From Actinomycetota bacterium (GTDB lineage Bacteria; Actinomycetota; Actinomycetes; Streptosporangiales; Streptosporangiaceae), in NCBI GenBank assembly GCA_003168295.1, contig PMST01000549.1, positions 9,484-14,720 on the forward strand: a DNA stretch of 5,237 bases, read 5' to 3'. A model generated the notes under the pieces. It worked only from the letters and a program-made list of their open reading frames with translations, searched no databases and was not told the origin of the DNA. This document shows positions 1 to 4,146 of the stretch, piece after piece (position 1 is the first letter of the stretch; every line of letters begins with the position of its first letter). The translations under genes were made by a program, and so were the position numbers.

Positions 1-251
1 CCCCCGGGCGCCGACGGTCATGTCCGGCGGGTTGTGCCGGGGATCACCCCGTCGATGAACAAGGGGGCGCTCCGACGAGCCGCGGCGCGTAGGCTGACCC
101 GCCCGCCAGCGCGCCTCGGCCGAGGCACAATGATCATAGCCGTGGCCCCCACCAGGACGTTCGTCCGCCGTCACGGTAGGTGATCAGGCGCAACCCGGCC
201 TGGACGCCGGTCATCCCGGCCCTAGCCCTGGCCGGGCGCGGGGAGTGAGCG
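1..251. other. Upstream region without a recognisable gene
   Basis: I see no assignable gene here. Frame 1 on the + strand stays open from the window edge to a TGA at 181-183 (60 codons, rich in Arg, Ala and Pro). It could be the C-terminal tail of a gene that begins outside the window, but it has no recognisable motif, and open frames of this length arise easily by chance at this GC content. The other two + frames are closed within the first 100 bases. No convincing promoter with paired -35 and -10 boxes was found ahead of the gene at 252. Confidence 0.4.
240..245 (+). promoter_or_regulatory. Ribosome binding site for the 524-residue protein
   Basis: GGGGAG lies 6 bases upstream of the ATG at 252, which is good Shine-Dalgarno spacing. 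It supports that ATG as the start. Apart from the FKBP gene, this is the only clear ribosome binding site in the window. Confidence 0.6.
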
Positions 252-1826
252 ATGAACGAGTCTGAGTCGGCCAAATTGGTGCAGGCGGCCAGCCTGGATA
301 TCCCCGCTTCGGTCGCCGAGACGATGCGGCACGCGGGAGCGAGCAACGACTGGCTCACCGCCGATCGGGTCAGCCAGGCCGCACGCCAGGCGGTGGCTGC
401 ATGGGCGATGGCCGCCGATGGCGACGGCACGAGGCTTACCGCCATCGCCGAGCCGGATGCCGCGTACTGGCTGATGCATCCTGTCCGGAAACCGTGGCAG
501 GTGGCCCGGGGCCCGCGGGTAACCCGGATCGAGATCCGAGGCCTTGAAGCAGACGCTGAGCCTGCGCGGCTTCGGATCACGTTCCAGTTTGCCGGCCGTC
601 GTCAATACAAGGATCCCATCCAGGCTCGCGAGAACGCCGACGGCGAGATCGTGTTCGTCGGCCTGCTCGACCTGGAGCTCGCAGGCGCCGGGTCGCGGCC
701 GTGGCGGGTTTCTTCCGGCCACGTCAAGACTCTCGACGATTTCCTCGGCTACGTGTTCACCAGCCGCCGCGAGACAACCGAGGAGTACCGTCAGCGCACC
801 AGCTCATCACCACATCCAGCGGCGCTGGTACCCGGGCACCGGTTCCGGCTCCGGGCTAGCTTCGCCGAGCATGACGAGAGGTTCGGCTCCTCGGTGGAGA
901 TCGAGGTAGCCCGGCAGGCCGCTCCGGATCGTGACGAGGCGGTGCGGCTCGTCTGGCCCGCTATCGAGGAGGAGACTTCGAGGGCGCTCGGCGGGGGAGA
1001 CTGGCGGCCATCCCTGAGTTCGCTTGAGGTCGTGGAACTGCGCGACGAGCAGCGCGGGATTGACATCCCGCCGGAGCTGACTGCAGTATTCGGCGGCGTG
1101 ACCCGACAGGATCGGGCCTCGCTGCGCGACGGGCTCGGCCAGGCCCTGCGGCGTCCCTGGCAGCTGACCGACCTGGCGCGCATGAGCGTCGACGCCTTCG
1201 CCGCGCGGTACGCGCGAGATCGGCAGCTCACCTATGAGCTCACCGGCACGACGCCGGGCGGCCCGTGGTTTCTTAACTCCATCTATCCGAAGAGGTCGCA
1301 CAGCTTCATGCGCGGCCCGCTCGCCGGCGGCCCGCAGGGGCTGCTCTGGTACGCCGAAAAGGTGCTCCGCGCGGGCCGGGGCGGAGCCCGGCAGAGCTGG
1401 ACCGCCGCATGCTACGACCTTGCCGAAGTCAGCGGGCCGGCTGCGGGCATCGCCTGCGTCCCCCGGCAGAATCCGCTCTGGGGCGGGCGGCTCAAGCTGG
1501 TCAGCATTCTCCCGCGCGAGCTGACGTCGGTCGCCGTCGGTGACGCGAAATTCGACCAGAGCTACGAGGTCGGCGTGGCCGCCGACACCGACCACGCGAG
1601 CATGGCGGCCTTGTTCACAGCTGACTTCACGGCCTGGATATGCGAGCTGCCGTTCGGGAAACTCGGCGCCGACTCCACGCGCTTCGAGGTACGCGCAGGC
1701 ACCCTGTGCGTCTATACCAGAGGCGCTCAGCAGACCACCCAGGCCCTGGACACGTTCTGCCAGCGTGCAGCCCAGATCGCGGCCCAGGTTCAGCGGACCT
1801 CGCGACCCGGCCCGCCGCCGGGTTAG
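252..1826 (+). CDS. Hypothetical protein with a Tim44-like N-terminal part and a conserved actinobacterial C-terminal module
   Basis: The function is not known. The 524-residue product has no signal peptide or membrane segment, so it is probably cytosolic. Residues about 60-155 read like a Tim44-like/NTF2-type fold: a His-Pro-containing helix (AYWLMHPVRK, 71-80), beta strands (TRIEIRGLEA, PARLRITFQFAGRRQYKD), an acidic turn, and a strand ending in RPWRV (149-153). Residues about 196-265 look like a second alpha+beta segment. Residues about 380-510 resemble a module I associate with other actinobacterial hypotheticals, with an FDQSYEV segment (434-440), a stretch of the form 'AALFTADFTAWICELP', and a strand of the form FEVRAGTLCVYTRG (478-491). 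The tail is Pro-rich. The start is ATG at 252 with GGGGAG 6 bases upstream. It appears monocistronic: the next gene starts 118 bases downstream, after a hairpin. That it is a real gene is well supported; the domain assignments are by eye and tentative. Confidence 0.85.
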   Translation: MNESESAKLVQAASLDIPASVAETMRHAGASNDWLTADRVSQAARQAVAAWAMAADGDGTRLTAIAEPDAAYWLMHPVRKPWQVARGPRVTRIEIRGLEADAEPARLRITFQFAGRRQYKDPIQARENADGEIVFVGLLDLELAGAGSRPWRVSSGHVKTLDDFLGYVFTSRRETTEEYRQRTSSSPHPAALVPGHRFRLRASFAEHDERFGSSVEIEVARQAAPDRDEAVRLVWPAIEEETSRALGGGDWRPSLSSLEVVELRDEQRGIDIPPELTAVFGGVTRQDRASLRDGLGQALRRPWQLTDLARMSVDAFAARYARDRQLTYELTGTTPGGPWFLNSIYPKRSHSFMRGPLAGGPQGLLWYAEKVLRAGRGGARQSWTAACYDLAEVSGPAAGIACVPRQNPLWGGRLKLVSILPRELTSVAVGDAKFDQSYEVGVAADTDHASMAALFTADFTAWICELPFGKLGADSTRFEVRAGTLCVYTRGAQQTTQALDTFCQRAAQIAAQVQRTSRPGPPPG

Positions 1827-1866
1827 CTCTGCGCCAACCAGGCCACGCGAGTGCAGGCCAGGCCCT

Positions 1867-1888
1867 TCTGGACTGACCGAGGTCCAGA
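1867..1888 (+). terminator. Inverted repeat downstream of the 524-residue gene, possible terminator
   Basis: TCTGGAC (1867-1873) and GTCCAGA (1882-1888) are perfectly complementary around an 8-base loop, starting 40 bases after the TAG at 1824-1826. There is no T tract, which is usual for hairpins in high-GC actinobacteria. It could equally be an operator for the small gene at 1945, since it lies about 57 bases upstream of that ATG. Confidence 0.35.
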
Positions 1889-1922
1889 CAGCTGTGCCGG
1901 GACCGTAGCCGACGGGACGCGC

Positions 1923-1938
1923 GATACTGCGCAATACT
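1923..1938 (+). promoter_or_regulatory. Candidate -10 elements of a leaderless small-protein transcript
   Basis: GATACT (1923-1928) and AATACT (1933-1938) lie in direct repeat 10 bases apart just ahead of the ATG at 1945. Each matches the TATAAT pattern at four of six positions. AATACT ends 6 bases before the ATG, the spacing expected if transcription starts at the A of the start codon. No good -35 box was found, and there is no Shine-Dalgarno sequence in the 25 bases before the ATG. This is inference from pattern only. Confidence 0.3.
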
Positions 1939-1944
1939 AGCTGG

Positions 1945-2205
1945 ATGGTTGACGACACAGCACGAGACCGGGCCATCTATCACGCGCTGAAGGCGGTCGA
2001 CGAGGTCGCCGCCGCTTTGCAGACCCATCTCATCGAGGAACACGGCGCCGATCCAGAGCGTACCGCCCCGCAGGGCCCCGCGACCAACTCCTTCAAGCTG
2101 CTGCGGCAGGCTCGCGAGCGCCTGGGGCTGGGCCTACGAGCCGTCGAGGCCGACCACATCGCCGGATCCGACGAGATATCCCTGCGCCGAAGCGCGCCCG
2201 CCTGA
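1945..2205 (+). CDS. Small hypothetical protein, 86 residues
   Basis: I do not recognise a family. The product is mostly charged and probably helical: one predicted amphipathic helix spans about residues 7-35 (RDRAIYHALKAVDEVAAALQ at its start) and a second spans about 48-70 (SFKLLRQARERLGLGLRAVE), joined by a Gly/Pro-rich turn. There is no signal peptide, membrane segment, Cys or metal-binding motif. ATG 1945 is the only sensible start, because the frame is closed by TAG at 1906-1908 and no ATG or GTG lies between. It has no Shine-Dalgarno sequence and may be leaderless. The last codons (LRRSAPA) lie inside a short repeat that recurs twice after the stop, so the C-terminus may have been produced or altered by slippage. 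High GC3 and the helical pattern favour a real gene, but a chance frame is not excluded. Confidence 0.55.
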   Translation: MVDDTARDRAIYHALKAVDEVAAALQTHLIEEHGADPERTAPQGPATNSFKLLRQARERLGLGLRAVEADHIAGSDEISLRRSAPA

Positions 2206-2266
2206 CCAGAGGTCCAGCCTGCGCCGAAGCGCGCCAGCCTGCGCCGAAGCCGCGCCCGCCTGACTA
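2181..2266 (+). repeat. Three copies of a CCTGCGCCGAAGC repeat across the end of the small gene
   Basis: CCTGCGCCGAAGC occurs at 2181-2193, 2218-2230 and 2238-2250, spaced 37 and then 20 bases apart. Copies 1 and 2 continue identically as GCG. Copy 3 has one extra C and then again matches copy 1 through CGCGCCCGCCTGAC. Copy 1 encodes the C-terminus and stop codon of the 86-residue protein; copies 2 and 3 lie after the stop. Each core (GCGC, CGAA, GCGC) is self-complementary around four bases; read on the - strand it gives a GCGC stem with a TTCG loop. The pattern suggests local duplication by replication slippage rather than a mobile element. Confidence 0.75.
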
Positions 2267-2273
2267 GCGGGCG
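2253..2273 (+). terminator. GC-rich hairpin, probable terminator of the small gene
   Basis: CGCCCGC (2253-2259) pairs perfectly with GCGGGCG (2267-2273) around a 7-base loop. All seven pairs are G-C. It lies 47 bases after the TGA at 2203-2205 and 37 bases before the next start codon, so it fits a terminator separating the small gene from the VOC gene. It has no T tract. Part of its left arm belongs to the third copy of the local repeat. Confidence 0.45.
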
Positions 2274-2298
2274 AGTGCGACTATGAGGCGGACTATGC

Positions 2299-2304
2299 GA
2301 CGAT
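2299..2304 (+). promoter_or_regulatory. Candidate -10 element of a leaderless VOC gene transcript
   Basis: GACGAT ends 6 bases before the ATG at 2311 and fits the loose nAnnnT form of actinobacterial -10 boxes. No Shine-Dalgarno sequence precedes this ATG. GACTATG is also present twice, at 2279-2285 and 2291-2297, 12 bases apart, and could be another -10 box or a regulator site. No -35 box is clear. Confidence 0.25.
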
Positions 2305-2310
2305 CCGGTA

Positions 2311-2691
2311 ATGGAGATGACGCTGCGCTTCGAGATCTTTCCGTCCGATCTTGATGAGGTCGTCGATTTTTACACCCGGGTACTGCGCTTCGGGGTGACT
2401 AAGGATCAGCGTCATGAGCCGACCGCGTACGTGTCGTTGCGGCGGGGCGCGGTGCAAGTCGGCGTCGCCCGAAGGGCCGTGCCGGAGGACGTTCCGGATG
2501 TCCGCGCGGCCCGGCTGCCTCCGGCCGGGGTCGAATTGGTGCTGGAAGTGGACGATGTCGCCGGCGAACGCGATCAGGTCGTGGCGGCCGGGTGGCCGCT
2601 GGAGCAGGATCTCCAGGATCGCCCGTGGGGGCTGACCGACTTCCGGATCATCGATCCCGCCGGGTACTACCTCCGGATCACCAGCCGGTGA
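2311..2691 (+). CDS. VOC superfamily (glyoxalase/bleomycin resistance-fold) protein
   Basis: The 126-residue length fits a single VOC protein with two beta-alpha-beta-beta-beta repeats. Repeat one opens with LRFEIFPSDLDEVVDFYTRV, with the typical FYTRVLRFGV helix end (about 20-29). Repeat two opens with VELVLEVDDVAGERDQVVAAGWPL (about 74-97) and ends with the signature PWGLTDFRIIDPAGYYLRI. Glyoxalase I and extradiol dioxygenases carry His/Gln and Glu metal ligands at the strand starts and near the C-terminus. Here the first strand has no His, and the usual late Glu (as in NLIEL) is replaced by LRI. This is the pattern of bleomycin-resistance-like, ligand-binding members, so binding or sequestration of a small molecule is more likely than metal catalysis. 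The substrate cannot be told. ATG 2311 is preferred over the in-frame ATG at 2317, since GGAG abuts the latter with no spacing. Confidence 0.85.
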   Translation: MEMTLRFEIFPSDLDEVVDFYTRVLRFGVTKDQRHEPTAYVSLRRGAVQVGVARRAVPEDVPDVRAARLPPAGVELVLEVDDVAGERDQVVAAGWPLEQDLQDRPWGLTDFRIIDPAGYYLRITSR

Positions 2692-2810
2692 CCCGGAGGT
2701 CGGCGGTCCAAAACGATCCGTGGTCGGCATAATCTGGCCTGTGGCGTTTAGGGGCCTTACCCGCGGTGAAGTACAAGGCTTCCCGCAGACTGGCGCAGCC
2801 CGCCCGGCGC

Positions 2811-2846
2811 GGACCAGCGGACCAGCGCGGGCCAGCGCGGACCAGC
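2811..2846 (+). repeat. Short tandem repeats in the FKBP leader
   Basis: GGACCAGC occurs at 2811-2818, 2819-2826 and 2839-2846, with a one-base variant GGGCCAGC at 2829-2836; the spacings are 8, 10 and 10 bases. The array lies about 30-70 bases upstream of the FKBP start codon and may be transcribed as part of its leader. It looks like a slippage-prone microrepeat; whether it binds a regulator is unknown. Confidence 0.65.
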
Positions 2847-2865
2847 GGAACTAATGGAAGCTATC

Positions 2866-2873
2866 GAAAGAGG
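2866..2873 (+). promoter_or_regulatory. Ribosome binding site of the FKBP gene
   Basis: GAAAGAGG ends 5 bases before the ATG at 2879 and is largely complementary to the 3' end of 16S rRNA. It fixes the FKBP start codon. The match is clearly better than at the three neighbouring genes that seem leaderless. Confidence 0.65.
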
Positions 2874-2878
2874 CAGGT

Positions 2879-3250
2879 ATGAGCATCAGCAGGCCCGAGA
2901 TCGACTTTCCCGGCGGCGAGCCGCCGGCCGAGCTGGAGATCACCGATATCTGGGAGGGTGACGGCGCCGAGGCGAATCCGGGTGACCTGGTCCGGGTGCA
3001 CTATGTCGGGGTCGCGTACTCGACCGGCGAGGAATTCGACGCGAGCTGGAACCGAGGCGATCCGCTGCAGTTCGAGCTCGGCGCCGGGCGTGTCATCGCC
3101 GGCTGGGACCTGGGCGTGCAGGGCATGAAGGTCGGCGGTCGCCGCCAGCTGGTCATCCCCCCGGGCCTGGCCTACGGGGACCAGGGCGCCGGGACCGCCA
3201 TCGCGCCGGGTGAGACCCTTATCTTCGTCTGCGACCTGGTGTCGGCCTGA
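2879..3250 (+). CDS. fkbP: FKBP-type peptidyl-prolyl cis-trans isomerase
   Basis: This 123-residue protein catalyses cis-trans isomerisation of Xaa-Pro bonds and is a target of FK506/rapamycin-type ligands in this family. It has no signal peptide or lipobox, so it is cytosolic. It is a single FKBP domain after a 16-residue lead (EIDFPGGEPPAELEI) typical of actinobacterial FKBPs. The pocket residues of FKBP12 are visible: VHYVG (about 41-45), the Asp of EFDASW (about 53-58), VIAGWD with its floor Trp (about 72-77), LAYGDQG with Tyr (about 100-106), and the closing strand TLIFVCDLV. The sequence and length are near those of Streptomyces FkbP proteins; the symbol follows that family. It is preceded by a good ribosome binding site and followed by a perfect hairpin, so it is probably its own transcription unit. 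In other actinobacteria such proteins are housekeeping folding helpers. Confidence 0.96.
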   Translation: MSISRPEIDFPGGEPPAELEITDIWEGDGAEANPGDLVRVHYVGVAYSTGEEFDASWNRGDPLQFELGAGRVIAGWDLGVQGMKVGGRRQLVIPPGLAYGDQGAGTAIAPGETLIFVCDLVSA

Positions 3251-3263
3251 CGGACGCCACCTC

Positions 3264-3283
3264 CCGGTCCGTGCGAGGACCGG
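3264..3283 (+). terminator. Perfect hairpin after the FKBP gene, probable terminator
   Basis: CCGGTCC (3264-3270) pairs perfectly with GGACCGG (3277-3283) around the 6-base loop GTGCGA, starting 14 bases after the FKBP stop codon. No T tract follows. The position between FKBP and the RsbQ-like gene suggests that it ends FKBP transcription and leaves the RsbQ/RsbP-like pair under its own promoter. Confidence 0.5.
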
Positions 3284-3302
3284 ATAACGGCGTACCGGGT
3301 GA

Positions 3303-3308
3303 GAAGAT
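3303..3308 (+). promoter_or_regulatory. Candidate -10 element for the RsbQ/RsbP-like operon
   Basis: GAAGAT ends 6 bases before the ATG at 3315, the same geometry as at the small-protein and VOC genes, and suits a leaderless transcript. There is only weak Shine-Dalgarno potential (GGTGAG about 11 bases upstream). I found neither a -35 box nor the GGGTAY-type -10 of actinobacterial sigma B regulons, so autoregulation by a sigma-B-like factor is not supported by the sequence. Confidence 0.25.
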
Positions 3309-3314
3309 ACCGTA

Positions 3315-4130
3315 ATGGGCGACATTCGGATCGGCGGCAGGAACAACGTCCTGCTCACTGGCCGTGCGGATAAGCCGGTGATGATGCTCGCCAACGGGTT
3401 CGGCTGCGATCAGAACATGTGGCGGCTGGTCACGCCGGCCCTGGCCGAAGATTTCCGGATCGTGCTTTTCGATCATGTGGGCTCCGGCCAGGCCGAACCG
3501 TCGGCCTGGCAGCCCGAGCGGTACGCCACGATGGACGGCTACGTCGAGGACATCCTGCGGATCTGCCACTCACTTGAGCTGAACGACGTGGTGTTCGTGG
3601 GGCATTCGGTCAGCGCCATGATGGGCGTCCTGGCGGCCATCGCCGAGCCGGAGCGGTTCCGCCAGCTGATCCTGATCGGGCCCTCTCCGCGCTATATCGA
3701 CGATGCCGCCTACCGGGGCGGCTTCAGCAAATCCGATATCGATGAGCTCCTCGAATCGCTGGACAGCAACTATCTCGGCTGGTCCGCGGCGATGGCCCCG
3801 GTGATCATGGGCAATCCGGACCGCCCCGAGCTCGGCCAGGAGCTGACCAATAGTTTCTGCCGGACCGACCCGCAGGCGGCGCGGGTCTTCGCCCGCACGA
3901 CGTTCCTGTCGGACAACCGGGCCGATCTGGCCCGGGTCATGGTGCCCACGCTGATCCTGCAATGCTCAAGCGACGTGATCGCGCCGCTTGAGGTCGGAGC
4001 GTACGTGCACGCCCAGATACCGGCCAGCACCCTGGTCACGCTGTCGGCGACCGGTCACTGCCCGCATCTGAGTGCCCCGGCCGCGACCATCGCGGCGATC
4101 AGGTCCTTCGCGGTCGATGATGGGCCGTGA
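3315..4130 (+). CDS. rsbQ: RsbQ-like alpha/beta hydrolase, partner of the downstream PAS-PP2C phosphatase
   Basis: This 271-residue protein matches B. subtilis RsbQ over its whole length. Shared landmarks are the oxyanion-loop segment NGFGCDQNMW (27-36), ILFDYVGSG-like VLFDHVGSGQ (50-59), FVGHSVSAMMG with nucleophile Ser98, IGPSPRYIDD (121-130), an NYLGW helix in the lid (152-156), SFCRTDP (180-186), FLSDNRADL (197-205), LILQCSSDVIAP with Asp220, and TGHCPH with His248. The Ser-Asp-His triad is complete. It is also related to the plant receptors KAI2 and D14. RsbQ is required for the PAS domain of RsbP to activate its phosphatase in energy stress, probably by handling a small hydrophobic ligand. 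The gene is followed after 16 bases by a PAS-PP2C gene, as in the B. subtilis rsbQP operon. ATG 3315 matches the family N-terminus. The natural ligand or substrate is unknown. The symbol is by homology and context. Confidence 0.93.
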   Translation: MGDIRIGGRNNVLLTGRADKPVMMLANGFGCDQNMWRLVTPALAEDFRIVLFDHVGSGQAEPSAWQPERYATMDGYVEDILRICHSLELNDVVFVGHSVSAMMGVLAAIAEPERFRQLILIGPSPRYIDDAAYRGGFSKSDIDELLESLDSNYLGWSAAMAPVIMGNPDRPELGQELTNSFCRTDPQAARVFARTTFLSDNRADLARVMVPTLILQCSSDVIAPLEVGAYVHAQIPASTLVTLSATGHCPHLSAPAATIAAIRSFAVDDGP

Positions 4131-4146
4131 CCACCGGGACGAACCC

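Noticed and set aside
130..137. Palindrome ATGATCAT as an operator
   Set aside because: It is an isolated 8-base palindrome more than 100 bases from the next start codon, with no paired site or promoter, and is compatible with chance.
1..183. Tail of an upstream gene in frame 1
   Set aside because: The frame is open for 60 codons, but its product has no motif and stop codons are rare by chance at this GC content, so it is not called as a coding sequence.
807..1976. 389-codon - strand frame opposite the 524-residue gene
   Set aside because: It overlaps a gene with a proper ribosome binding site and recognisable strand/helix pattern, and its product is Arg/Pro/Gly-rich without motifs.
2181..2266. 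CRISPR or mobile-element terminus
   Set aside because: There are only three short copies with unequal spacing of 37 and 20 bases, no unique spacers of constant length, no terminal inverted repeats and no transposase or cas gene.
2729..2734. CATAAT as a -10 box for the FKBP gene
   Set aside because: It matches TATAAT at five of six positions, but no -35 box lies 16-18 bases upstream, and it is about 145 bases from the start codon. It was not strong enough to annotate.
3251..3314. Sigma-B-type promoter (GNNT, 14-16 bases, GGGTAY) ahead of the RsbQ-like gene
   Set aside because: The only similar stretch reads GGGTGAG and has no matching upstream box at the right spacing.
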